This document shows, in pieces, positions 35,015-46,900 of a DNA stretch of 64,000 nt. Position numbers and translations under genes: made by a program. Below the pieces are notes generated by a model, which saw only the letters and a program-made list of their open reading frames with translations, made no database searches and was not told the DNA's origin. Each line of letters starts with the position of its first letter. The first letter of the stretch is position 1. This DNA comes from Anarhynchus alexandrinus (taxonomy: Eukaryota; Chordata; Aves; Charadriiformes; Charadriidae): NCBI GenBank assembly GCA_008711295.1, contig VUYV01000081.1, positions 983,424 through 1,047,423 of the forward strand. The letters run 5' to 3'.

Positions 35015-35235
35015 AGAATCATAGAACGGTTTAAGTTGACCTTAAAGATCACCTAGTTCCAAACCCCCTGCCATGGGCAGAGACACCTCCCACTAGACCA
35101 GTTGCTCAGAACCCCATCCAACCTGGCCTTGAATGCTTTGAGGGATGGGGCAGTCCCAGCTTCCCTGGGCAACCTGTGCCAGCGCCTCACCGCCCTCAGA
35201 GTGAAGTTAACTCTCGTGCAACTATTACATCTATC
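35015..35235 (-). mobile_element. CR1 LINE 3' fragment, minus orientation
   Basis: It enters with AAGAATCATAGAACGGTTTA, continues through the AAGATCACCTAGTTCC segment, and keeps an ORF2 C-terminal remnant on the minus strand (NFTLRAVRRWHRLPREAGTA and on). It lies 14 bp from the previous CR1 in the same orientation. Confidence 0.92.
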
Positions 35236-35297
35236 CACGTTAGATAAAACAAAACATCTAACATATGCCTATATTAAATTTTCTACAAAATCCATCT

Positions 35298-35298
35298 N
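35298..35298. other. single N, no duplication seen
   Basis: An isolated ambiguous base next to an A-rich tract. Unlike the other Ns I see no repeated flank. Confidence 0.9.
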
Positions 35299-35310
35299 AG
35301 CTCTATCTTC

Positions 35311-35350
35311 AAAAAAAAAAAAACACCAAAAAACCAAAAAACTCCAAACC
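35311..35350 (-). repeat. A/C-rich low-complexity tract
   Basis: A run of A followed by ACACC- and AACC-type units; low complexity that may explain the adjacent contig break. Confidence 0.75.
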
Positions 35351-37261
35351 CAAGTGCACTAGTTCTTGAAGAAAAGCAGCAATATTAGAGTAGTGTTGTA
35401 TACAATGCAGCAAAGCAGCACCCAAAGATACTCAAGCGACATGCTTGGCGTGAGGCAAACAAAAAGGAAGCACAAGTCCTTTGCTGGGGATTCGTTTGAA
35501 TAGTGTACTTTAAAAGATAAGCAGATGCTGCAGCACTGGCATAAAAATAATTTTATGTAAAACCCATACAAGCTGCTTTTGTCACAGAATTAACTGCCTT
35601 CGAAGCAATGTTTGTTATATTTCCCACAGGTGAGGTAATGCTGGAAGCTATTATTTGGTGCATAATTTTGGTAATCAAATAATTCTTTTCTTATTCAAAA
35701 TAATGTTTGAATTCTCATTTCCATTCTTTTTAACCCTTTGGTAGTCCTTGGTAGCCTTTGGAAGGCAATATACTACATTCAAAGTAAATTTAAAATCAGT
35801 TCATACTACTTAAGTGTCACAGTAAGTATTCTGTAAGACTGAGTATTTAAACGTGCATGGCAAAGTTATTTCTCCGGCAAAAACTTTTAGCAGTACGCAG
35901 GAAATAAAGGAATACAGTTGAGCCAGCGCATCCCCAGCACCGGAGCCATGGAGTGCAAGGCAAAGGATCGAGGGTTTCCTTTCTTGTTCTCTTGGTCACG
36001 TGTGGAACATTCAGCATGATCTCTCCTTCCGGAGGTAAGGAGGAGAGAAACATAAAAAAGGAGAGAATGAAACCAGGGCTCACTCGCAAGGCACTGAGCT
36101 CTCTGGGGGACAATAAAATAGAGATCGTGTGATGTCATTAACTGCTTTTCACTTTTATATATTATTTACTGTCTGTGTTCCGATACAAAGATTTTACATA
36201 CAGCGCACTTTTGCTAATTCACTATAGGTTTCATTAAACTGTTTAGCTGTTCTGAGCTCTGCCCCTGTTAAATTGAGATGTTTAACCAAAACCCAGTTCT
36301 AACACGTTCTGATTTTTTCTCTTTTGTTCTGGCGCGTTTGCTGTGGGATCTGCTTTATAACTAAACACTATAAGCACAGCACTGACCGGCTACGTTCTAC
36401 CAAAGCAACACGGATGACATACCTGGGAAATGCTGGTCATACCCACTTCTCCACTTTTTTTTTAATTTTATTATTATTATCATGCATAGCATGTAGGTAA
36501 GGTTTTAAGGATATATTAATATACTTGAATATTTGCACATACATACATATATATAGTGTTATCCTAAAATTCTCAGTTTACTGTCAGTTTTCGGTAGTCC
36601 AGGGGCGGATTATCCAAGTCACACATCACCAACTGCACTTGCAGCGTCAGCCACTGTGCTTCCATGAGAGCCATTTCAGAGCAGAAGGGTGGTGTCTGCA
36701 AAGCACTTCAGTTGTGTGTGTGTAGGTGTTACAGATATTACATACGCATATACATATACTAAATTCACTAGTAAAAAATTATCTCTTTTGCAAGCTCTCT
36801 TTTAGTTAATTAGAGAATTTGCATATTTGATAGATGATAATATTTATAGAGTATTTCTAGATTAGAGAATTTCTAGACTTTGCATAACTTATTTCACATG
36901 TGCTTGATGTTACCAGTGTTTTATTGGAATGGAATAGTAGAATGGGAATAGGTCAAATGAAATGAAAACACATTAAATTTAATATCATTAAAAATATGTA
37001 CACTCTTTGTACAACAAATAATTAGTCAGTGAAACTGCTTGTCAGAAGGCACTGTGGATAATTGCCTAATAGGATGAAAACAATTAGATATATATGACTA
37101 ATTGTAATATCATGCCTAATTGCATTAGCTGAGCTGAAAATGTATAATGGATATCAATACTTATGATGTGGGATCAAATATAAGCTTGCCCATTTAACAG
37201 AGGAGGAAGAAACACTCCCAACAGACATGTGATTGCGTAATCATCAATTACGTATTTGGAA
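35351..37261. other. unassigned AT-rich noncoding stretch
   Basis: No gene. From about 36.77 kb onward the sequence becomes visibly more AT-rich and poor in CpG. It contains the TAATT cluster listed separately. Confidence 0.5.
37055..37135. promoter_or_regulatory. dense TAATT/TAATTG cluster, candidate regulatory element
   Basis: About five homeodomain-type cores occur in 80 bp, including GATAATTGCC, ACAATTAG (37080-37087), CTAATTGT (37098-37105) and CCTAATTGCATTAGC. The middle two form a perfect 8-bp inverted repeat with a 10-bp spacer. Homeodomain proteins commonly bind TAATTG/TAATTA. No gene assignment or conservation evidence is available from the sequence alone, and local AT richness inflates the count. 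Confidence 0.3.
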
Positions 37262-37375
37262 AGGCACAGATTTTAAGGCCAGGAGGGATTGTTCCGATTA
37301 TGTCGTTTGACCTTTGAATAAACGCGTACAGCAGAATCCCATTAAATCATTCCCGACTCAGCTGTTAGTTGCCAG
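37262..37375 (-). mobile_element. ancient CR1-family LINE 3' end, minus orientation
   Basis: CACAGATTTTAAGGCCAGGA followed by a GATTATGTCGTTTGACCT segment and the later CCCATTAAATCATTCC segment matches the reverse-complemented 3' end of old amniote CR1 elements. It may belong to the same broad age class as 3690-4090. Only about 110 bp can be followed. Confidence 0.6.
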
Positions 37376-37427
37376 CTATATTTTAGAAAGATGCTGAACC
37401 TTTTCAAACCTTTGCTTTTAATGTTAA

Positions 37428-37488
37428 TTTCATAGATTTTTCTGGTTTCATAGATTTTTCTGGTTTCATAGATTTTTTCTGGTTTCAG
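37428..37488 (+). repeat. 18-bp tandem repeat, three units
   Basis: TTTCATAGATTTTTCTGG occurs three times in a row; the third unit has one extra T. The first bases of a fourth unit follow. Confidence 0.93.
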
Positions 37489-38339
37489 ATTCCAACCTCT
37501 TATTGGATGCTTGCTAGAGCCCTTTTCTTGTGATGATTTTGTTTGGAGAGAATAAAGAATCTTTTCTACTTCCAGCTCAGGTCATTACTATGGCTATGAA
37601 GTAGACATCTTTGAACATCATCTTTGTTAAGCGATACAGCTGTAGTGGTTGCATTTTTTGGTCCCAAGAAAATATCCAATGTTAGAGAGAGATATATATG
37701 AATTTATATATAAACTTCTGTTTGAGAATCAGTAGTTTGTGATCAACAGTAGTTTGTTTGTGAATCAGTAAAATCTTTAAATCTAAAACTTGCTTAAATA
37801 ATTTTGAGATATTTTGATTCAATATTGTCTTTTTTTCGAGTTTAAAGTGTTAGTTGCTTAGTAATAGGGAAAAAATCATTAGACTGGGGAAAACCTACTT
37901 CTTTGACATTTAGAAGAAAACCAGAGAAGGCTATTTCAACAATTTTAGCTCTTCTTCACAACATTTTTGGATTAAAAAGTATAGGAAAGTAATTTTTCCC
38001 TGTAAACAGATTCAACTTTTTAAAAAATATTTTTGGGAATATTTTTTTTTTTAATAGAGAAATAGTCCGAACCAGTATTACAGTTTTAAACATTGCTTCC
38101 CCTATACTATGTAATCCAGTCACCAGGTCAGTTTTGTCTCTCTTTGCAAGATGTGTTTCAGTTTGTCACCATTTTTTAAGGGTTGATACCAGAATTGGAC
38201 AAATTATTCAAATAATTTCACCATTTCCTTCTTACACCCTTGTTCCACTTCTCCATTTCCACCTGATGGTCTTCTGAAAATGAATTTTTCCTCTCTCAGA
38301 ATTTATTTTGTACTTTGAGGACTTTTTTTTTTGTTGCAA

Positions 38340-38363
38340 ACATTCAGTGGTGGCACTGAATGT
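38340..38363. other. perfect 10-bp stem hairpin
   Basis: ACATTCAGTG and CACTGAATGT flank a GTGG loop. It could be a chance palindrome; no T run follows and nothing suggests a function. Confidence 0.6.
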
Positions 38364-40809
38364 GGCACTGGTGTCTGAAAACAGGGATCACGCAAGTGCC
38401 TGCCGGTATGGACTGTAGGTCTGACCTGTTGGTATATGGTATACCACATCTGGGAAAGGGGTTTTATTAACTAGTAGGAAAGTAGGAAAAGTGTGGCTAC
38501 TCACTGGCAGTGACTCAGAAATCTCCTAAAAATATGAAAGTTCTAGTCATTATCTTAGTCTCAATAATTGAATCTTTCAACAAAAGTATATTTGGTTTCC
38601 AACTATGCAATCTTTGGCTTAACATCATAAGATATATTCAAGGTATTTTCAGGGGGATTTTTTTTTCCTAAGTGCTTTTATTTTTCAGTGTGTAATGTGA
38701 AGAGGAGGCTTTCACAAAAATGACAGGAAGTGATACAAAATTTTTGAGAGTTTCCAGTCCTTCGAAGTCTTATTTGTGTCTGTAAAGGAAATTAGATATA
38801 TTTATGCACATCTTAAGGAAAAAACACTATTTTCAGACTATCAGCATTTGTTCTGCTATAATTAAAATTTTGTCAGAATTTAGTAGCTCATAAAGTGACA
38901 AAGATCTATTCACTTCTCAAGAGAGTTGACAAGTAGTATTTCAACTAACATATTTTAAGAACTATTTCTCAAAAAAGGAAAATAATAATTTTTCTAATTA
39001 CACAGTGTTTCATCCTCAAAGATTTCAGTGTACCTATCACAAAGCTGCATATAAAATACAGCTCCTTCTACTACATTTTTCTCCACGTTCTATGTCCAAT
39101 TCTGTTTCCATTTGATTTGATTTTCTATCTGCAAAGAAAACGTAAAATATCACTGCTTTGTGTGCCTGCATTTTTGAGAAGACAGAACTGAGGAGTAGGT
39201 GTGATGTATCTAACCTTGCTTGCCTGATTTTTCTAATTTGTGTTTGGCTTATGACGGAAATTTGAAAAGTTGAACTACACAGAACAATTTAAAAACCTTT
39301 ATTTGAAAAGAAGTCATTTTGTTTTGTAGGTTGCTAAAATTTTTTACACAGACCAGTAATATTTTTTTTTGTTGTTGTCAAACCATATGACTTTCTTCTA
39401 AGGTGCAACATTTGTCTTCAGTTCTTGACTACAAAGACATTTAGGATGTTTTGGTTTTTTCATTTACTTTGAATTGAACGTACAGAGGTTTCCCCCCACT
39501 TTCACCTGTCATTGCTTCGAACAGCTCTGCTATGAAATACTTGAGATGTCTTTTCTGAGCCCATTGGGATTCCTTGGCATAGGAGAGCACTCGGTGACTG
39601 GAAACCAGCGCTGAAGTTTACTTACAGAAGAAACTCTTATGATCTTTTACTGAACCTGCCTTGAGCACCTGAAGTTGCCTTTTTTTTTTCCTCAAATGCC
39701 CCTATGATAAGAATTGGATAAGAATTGGAATATTTTTAGCAGGCTTGCTCTTTGAAGCATATCTAATACAGCACTAAAGGTGCACAGTGAAAAGGACAAA
39801 TACTTTGCTGCAGCAGAAGAAAAGCATATGCTAATATAATGCAACAGGCTGCTTAAACGTCCCAAAGGGAGGGATCCAAAGCTGCCTGAAACTTCATCCA
39901 TAAGTCTCTGTGCTGCTGTAGATGCTATTTGTGAGTTATTTTACACATCCTTTATTATTTATGCAGATTTAAGTGATGGATGATGACCTATTCAACGTCA
40001 GCCTGATTGCTCTGTACAGCAAATATTTCTTAGGGCGTATCAAGCCAAGGCAGGGGTTAGTGCCTGACTAACACCAGGTGAAATATCGGAAATGTGTGAT
40101 TTATGCAAGTCAGATGGAGGGGGGAAATCTGGTCTCTCCCACCTTGAAAAAGAAAAGGAATTTGCCTAGATGCTCTTGGTCTTCCACCGACTACTCATGC
40201 TCTGGACTTTGGCTTTCAAGCTTGTTCCATTCAGTTGAAATTTACTTCATTACATAAATTGAATATGAGAGTCTAAGTTTTCTAAATTCTTGTAACTACT
40301 TATAGGTGGCAGAATTTGTGTCGTCAAAATATTTTTCATTTTTTTCAATCTCCATTTTGTTTTCCTCTGTCTTTTCTTCTGCTCTGGAAAGCTCAGACAG
40401 TATAAAAAAACTGAAGGCAAGTTTTTGAGATTTTCTTTCCCTCGCATTACCTTTTTCCACCACAGTTTTCTTCTTTTTTTCTTCTGCTTTAACATATTAT
40501 TAATTTTCATGTGTTATACATTGTTTTAATAACAATGCCAGATACTCTCAATGTTGCTCGTGAGTCATAAAAATATGAAAAAACAACAAAGGAACGGAGA
40601 GAATGAAGGTGGAGTATCTTTCGCCTTTTTTTTGTGTTTTTCTCTATCAAGCACACAGACAGCTATGTGCCACTCATCATACAAACTGAATCCTCAGAGC
40701 CAGATATCTTCGAATACTTAACGATCCAGAAAGGAGGAGAGCACCCAGCAGCTGTTAAATGCATTAGAATACTCCTTGGTTATTTTTACCTGTTTTAGAC
40801 AAACTCACA

Positions 40810-40827
40810 CAAGGATCACTATTACAT
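40810..40827. repeat. 18-bp direct repeat, left copy
   Basis: CAAGGATCACTATTACAT, exact match to 41215-41232. Confidence 0.95.
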
Positions 40828-41214
40828 TTAGAGATGTGCTGCTGCGTGTACTCCTATGGGAAGACTGCGAGTATTGCCTCTCTGTATATGCCAGGCTAAT
40901 AACAGACATGGAGCTTGATAAAGAAAATGGAGTATCTGTAGTTTTCCTATGCCACACGTGCTTGGAAGGTAGCTGGCATAACTGTTTAACCTTGATTTCT
41001 TTACAGACAAAAAGGCTCAATAGGATCCTTTGGTTGCATCCTGTGTTACCTGATGTCACATTTTTGAAGAAAATCGCCCATGTTGCACACAAACCCTAAA
41101 TAGGAACCTTTCAGGGTTTATACATTATACTGTTTCATAAGCGTCCACAAAACTAACGAGTTTTGAGTTTCCAGTAACTCCACTTGTGTGATTTCTCATT
41201 GCAGATGGAACCCG
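40828..41214. other. unassigned sequence between 18-bp direct repeats
   Basis: About 390 bp without recognised content. Opposed frames on both strands cancel each other as gene candidates. Confidence 0.5.
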
Positions 41215-41232
41215 CAAGGATCACTATTACAT
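41215..41232. repeat. 18-bp direct repeat, right copy, abutting CR1
   Basis: Exact copy of 40810-40827 that ends at the first CR1 base as I place it. Confidence 0.95.
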
Positions 41233-41446
41233 AGGAAGAAGTTTTTCACTGTGAGGGTGGTGAGGCACTGGCACAGGTTGCCCAGAGAGGTTGTTGAGGC
41301 CCCATCCCTGGAGGTGTTCAAGGCCAGGCTGGCCGTGGCCTTGGGCAGCCTGGTCTGGTGGGAGGTGTCCCTGCCTATGGCAGGGGGGTTGGAACTCGAT
41401 GATCTTCAAGGTCCCTTCCAACCTAAACCATTCTATGATTCTATGA
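41233..41446 (+). mobile_element. CR1 LINE 3' fragment, plus orientation
   Basis: Begins AGGAAGAAGTTTTTCACTGT, keeps the last part of ORF2 (VVRHWHRLPREVVEAPSLEV and on) and ends in two ATTCTATGA-type repeats. It is nearly the same sequence as 30142-30352, so the two belong to one young subfamily. It is 5' truncated and inactive. Confidence 0.96.
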
Positions 41447-42739
41447 ACATTCACTTTATTCCACTGTCAGCAAATGTTGGGGTTCTTCACGTAAACTACT
41501 TGATGGTAGGAGACTAATCCTCTTATCAAACAAAATCAGTCCCCACATTGCTGTGAGTAACAGCTCTGAACTGCTGGTTTCTTAGCAGGAACTGTGTAAA
41601 GTTTTAGAATTATTTACAACCTCTAGGAGCTCCTTAATTTAATGGCCAGTTTTGAGACAGCAAAATCTAACAGTAGCTGCAGACAGAAAGCCACGTTGTT
41701 GAGAAATGGGCGAGGAAGTAGCATTTTGCTGGCAGTGGAACCCCTGCAAAGACAAAATCTCCGGCTTGGAAATAGGGAAAATCTTAAAACAGAAAGCAAA
41801 TGCCCGAAGAAAAAGATGCCATCTTTTATACTGTGCTGGTGATACCGCATGTGGCTTCTTTGGTTTGCCAACGAACATTTGACACGCTTCATTCACTTCC
41901 CTCAATCCTTCCTCCTGCTTGTGGGGGATATCATGCTTCTCTCTGGGTAGAGTTTTCTCTACTCCCCTTTAGACTGGAGGACCTATACCTTTTCCGACAC
42001 TGAACACCACTGAAGAGCCAGGAACTGTCTATTAAATAAATAAGCAAGTGGCTTCCATATTACAGTGCAGCTGCTGTCCTAAGCCAGCAAAAAAAGAGGA
42101 CTGCAACGTATTTAGGAGACAAAGTTTAGAATAGATTTTTCAGTTTAGACAGCAGATGATTGGGAATAAAATATTGGTCGATATTCGGTTACTGTCTCAG
42201 CTGGAATATAACCAGAGTAACTGTCATTACGAGAATAGGGAATTATTCATTGCTACTTTAAAATATTCTAAAAAGTAGCCTCAAGAGCATCTTCCTCAAA
42301 CATAGATATTATAACCTGAAGCTTTTTTTTCTCTCTCCATTGTGGTGGGTCTTTTTGTAGGCCATAAACGTGGAACAGGCGTTGGAGCTTGGGCGAAGCA
42401 GGGCTTTGATCACATCTCTCCAGGCGTTACATTAACCACCGTGGTCGAAAGGGCTGCGAAAGGGCAGCAGGACCTGTGAGGCTGCGAAGGGAGGCTCATC
42501 TTTTGAGACCCCTCAGGTTGAGTGCCTCAAGAGGCCCTGGAGGCTGTTCAGCAAGCAGCTGTGATAGTAGGAGGGAGTAATTGGATGGGTATGACTTCCT
42601 TCCCCACTTGGCTGATGCTGGGCTTAACTCAGTGCTCTGGCTTTTGCACCTCCAAAATATGTCCAGATGTTTTCTAGGCACCTAGATACTGGGCCTGCTG
42701 AGGCAGCCAGACAGGTACCTGTGTCTGTTGGCGGATTTG

Positions 42740-43910
42740 AGCCCCATTCTTGTTTTTATTTCCTTTTTCCACCAGCTTTGCCGCTTCTGATTTTTGTTTT
42801 GTCCATTGAGTCTTTGGTACCTTCTTTGTATCATCTTCTATTCTTTTCTTTCTACAGAACTGTTTTTATCTATGCTTCTTTCCTTATTCTACAACTCCTC
42901 AACGATTACTCCATTGCCAATGTCTTTCTTTACAACCACTTTCAAAGAGCGCTGTTTGATCCTCTGCTCCTTGAGCTTCACCCCGTGCCTCTTTGCTGAG
43001 CCTCTTTCTCCAGCTATGGGATCATTAGCTTTCTCTCTGCCTCCATTTCATACGCTCAGTAATTATCTCTGTATTTTTTGAGTTCTGCACGTATAGCCAG
43101 TGAATCAGTAACTGCTGGATCCTCACATCTCTGAAGCACATGCAGAAGATTGAGTAATTTTCAAAACCTCACATCAAGCAAAGCTTTCCATCTCCCCTCC
43201 CTCTGTCTCCAACTCTCCAAAGACTGTGGGGCTCCTATGGCTGTGCCCCATCTCATCTTCTAGACTCTCTTTTCCTCTGATCACTCTCCTCTCTCTAATC
43301 ATGCTAGTAGAGTGCTCTGATTTTTTCTTCTAGCCTATTACCCCAGGTGATTCTGTCAGGGGAAATATTTTTAGTATTATTATTATTTTTATCTAGGGCA
43401 GGAACATTCCTATTATTACGAAGGTGTGAGACACTGGCTGCCTGGCTATGGCACCCGTCGGTGCAAAGACGAGAGGCAGCACGACACGAGAGCGTGGAGA
43501 TGAAAGGCTCTGTCACGCTTTTGGAGGTAGCAAGCCCTTTGATCACAGACCAGGTTGTAGCAAGGGAAGAGTCAGGATCAGATGCCCTTGCTCGTAGATT
43601 TTAAGACCCTGTGGGTGGATAACAAACATCTGCTCTGATGCTTAGAGCTGACCTCAGGTCAATTTGATATTCATTTTACACCATATCCACCTAAGATAGG
43701 ATATTCCTCCCTCTCTTTCAAGTTTTCCTTTCATACTGCCTCCACTGAGACTTCTTTTTCCTCTTTCTCTCTTACAATCCATCTTTCCTGTTCCTCTATC
43801 AATTTCTTCATTTTCTTTCCTTCTACCTGGTTCAGGATATAATATTTTCAAGTCTTCTGTGTCATTCTATTTTAGCCAGTCTCTAATTGCCTCTCTCTTT
43901 CTTACAGTGC
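42740..43910 (+). other. pyrimidine-rich strand segment
   Basis: The plus strand is unusually rich in T and C over more than 1 kb, giving Phe/Ser/Leu-rich frames (42667-42999, 42794-43081) that are not credible proteins. It ends with a splice-acceptor-like CCTCTCTCTTTCTTACAG at 43890-43907. This could mark an intron transcribed on the plus strand, or simple compositional bias. Confidence 0.4.
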
Positions 43911-46900
43911 TGAGATGTGGTAATTGCCGAATTTGTTCCAGTGTCATGTAGTGCAAAAAAAGTTTCTCTTTAAATAGCAGGGACATGATTCTGATCTCAT
44001 GCTGCTTAAAACCAACTCAGCTGAGAAGCTGAAGGGCATTCTTCTTGATTTATCGTTACTGCAGTGAGGTGAAGCCCTTTGAACACAGCATACCTGCAGC
44101 ATTCTTTTTCTGTTTCAAATGCTCTTAAAACAGATTAAATAATGTGATATTGACTCTGCTAATTCTTCTGACATTTTACAAAGGAAGGCAAAGCTTAACA
44201 ATTTATTCTTTGGGCACAATTAATTCTTTTGGGGGGACCAAGACTAATTTTAATCCTTAGACATCAGTGATAAAAATACCAACATTTATTTATCCATCAC
44301 TTCAGACTTTGTTCAATGCACAGACTTTGCTTTCACGGGACTATCAGTAGTTACTGTTCTGTTCTACTGCTTTTACCACAAGAGTAGCGATTATAACACT
44401 GTTTGAAAACCTTGTATTTCGGTTCCCTGATCCACTTGCACCTCAACTGATTCGATCATCTATATGCTTGACCTGACGTACATGTTTCACTCACAAACTT
44501 TAATCTCCTCCCGTGGCAAAGTTAATTTTGGATTCTTTGTTCACAAGGTGTTAGTTGGGGGCTCAGGCTTTGAGCATACCTTCTCTTCTGTCTCAGGGAA
44601 GCATGTTAGGGTTTATTGTCAGATTTGTCTTGAATGCCTTCCACCGTGCCTTGATCTATTTAATCTTTTGTCCCGAAACTCAGTCCATTCTCTCCTTAAG
44701 TGGAACCAGGGCTCTTCCTCTTCCAGTGATAAGTAAAGGTATCTCTGGTGTATGAGGAGTATCCTCAACTTCCCTGCCTGATAAAAAGTTCCTTAATAGA
44801 TCAAACTCTCTTCTCTGTCTTTGGTAGCTACCTGGATTTCTGTAGCAAGCCTTACATTTTTTATCAAACTGTAGATTAAAAACAAAGTTTACACAAATAT
44901 CTTAGCATTTAACGCCTTTTAACTGAGATACTGCCCAATAATAATCAGTCATTCAGGGCTGACAACGGGTTTAAGGTGGCTGATCCCTAAATTCTTAGGT
45001 GTACAAAAAGGTGTTTTGCAAAAAACTTCTGCAAGATAAGATAATGAGTTTCAGATAACTTCTAATTCAAACAAGAGCACTCTATCTACACAACACTTGA
45101 ATGGGTACGGAACTCCTTTCAAAGATCTCTAGTGATTGTGATGAAACACCTGAATTTATTTGTTCCCTTGTAATAGCTACAGATCTGATAGATGATGTTC
45201 ATAAGGAGTTCTTAAATAGGTATCACAATGAGGTTCACTATAATAGTTATGAAGACTGTGATATTATCACATATTAAATGCAGTGTGTTAGTGAAAATGT
45301 AGTTCAGGGCCAAATTTGAGATTATGTCAAAATAGTGCCTGTTTTCACAAAACAAAACTTGCTGTATCCCACAGGTGGGGAAAAAAAGAGAAGGCATTCA
45401 ACAGTCTTAGGAAGAGAAAAGGAAGTACAACATACTAGTTTCTCACTGATTTATCTTTTCTAAGACTATTACTTTAAATAGAGGTATGAGAATAAAAGGA
45501 AAACAATGCAAAACAGAGAGGAGGTACAGTTTTGTTTGTTTGTTTTATTTTTCCTCAATACAGTTTTGCCAGGGAGGTTTGACTGATAAAATGCTAAGGG
45601 GTAACGCTTATCTACTTCCCCAAAGGGCACACTGAATGGATGACAAGATTACCCTGAGATGCAACAGTTAATACTGAAACATTTTCAAAAAAATATTAAC
45701 TCTGATGCCTGAAGGTTTAACTTCAACTCTATTAGGATTAGATGGAAACGTAATGTGGTGGGCATATTTTCATGCACAATTGGTTATATCTTCCTATAAA
45801 GCTTTTAGTACTAACCTCTAGAAACGGGATATTGGACTGCATAAACTATGGGTTGGAAACTCTGTGATAATTTTCTTGATTTATGGCCATACAGTTGCTA
45901 CTCCCCGAGTTTGAATTTGCTGTGCTACTCGGAACACCAACAAAATTATCAGTGACAGAAGACTGTGTGTATGTGTACGTGTGAGAGAAATTACCTGCCT
46001 CTACTGACCAGAAGCAATTCTTAGTTTCATTTACAAGTGACTTGTTTTATGGGATGCAATTTAGCTGGTGAGTGAGAGATGCTCACCACCCAGCTCGCAG
46101 CATTTGCTGCATTGGAAGGGGAACACGTTGATTCTGCTTACCAGGACGATTATAGTTGCTAGAAAATCTATTTCCACATAAGCCATTGATTATTCATGTT
46201 TCAGTAAAAACAAAAGGATGAAATGGAGGTTCACAATATCAGAAGGAAAAACCAAAGTGTGAACAGAGCCAAGCACTATCCACCTACCTGTTATAAAAAA
46301 AATATGTGACACTTCTGTGACATAGGAGACTTCTGCCTCAAACTGTGAGTCTTCTGCAGATGCCACCTTGGAAAGCAGGTGCTCCTCCGCCCAGTGCACA
46401 GGCTAAAGGAAAAATATGAGTAACAGGTTTGAATACCATATACTCAGACATAAGGTATTTATTTTCACCTGTATTGGCAAAGAGATCAATTTGAAACATT
46501 CTTTTTTTTTTGATTTAGAGAACTTGGGAAAGACATTGAAAATACAGAATACTGGGAAACAGACTAATACCCGTTTCTCCAAAATAACCCATATGTATGG
46601 AACGGGTATATAATTAATCTGAGATTAGGGTATATTTATTATGTTATAATGGAATTCCCATGCCGTTTCAATTTACAAACTGATTTGGGGGACAGCAAAT
46701 TCAAGGGTACTCAAGTTTCTCCAGCAGTCTCAGAGCAGCAGGATTCTCTTCCTACAGTAATCGGCAGCGCAGCTACTGACTGGTCCAGCCCTGAGACGCC
46801 ACGACTGGATTTAGAACCACTCACCATGCCTTTTAGATAACTGGAAACACACACCTTCCTAATCGACCACTTTTACCACTGGTGGAGCATGTGGTGGCTG

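Larger units (their letters stand above)
37376..40809. other. unassigned AT-rich noncoding stretch
   Basis: Strongly AT-rich with many T runs and few CpGs. It contains an 18-bp tandem triplication and a small perfect hairpin. No recognised gene or transposon. Confidence 0.5.

Noticed and set aside
34509..35024. 171-codon plus-strand frame
   Set aside because: Its right part is the reverse complement of CR1 sequence; not an independent gene.
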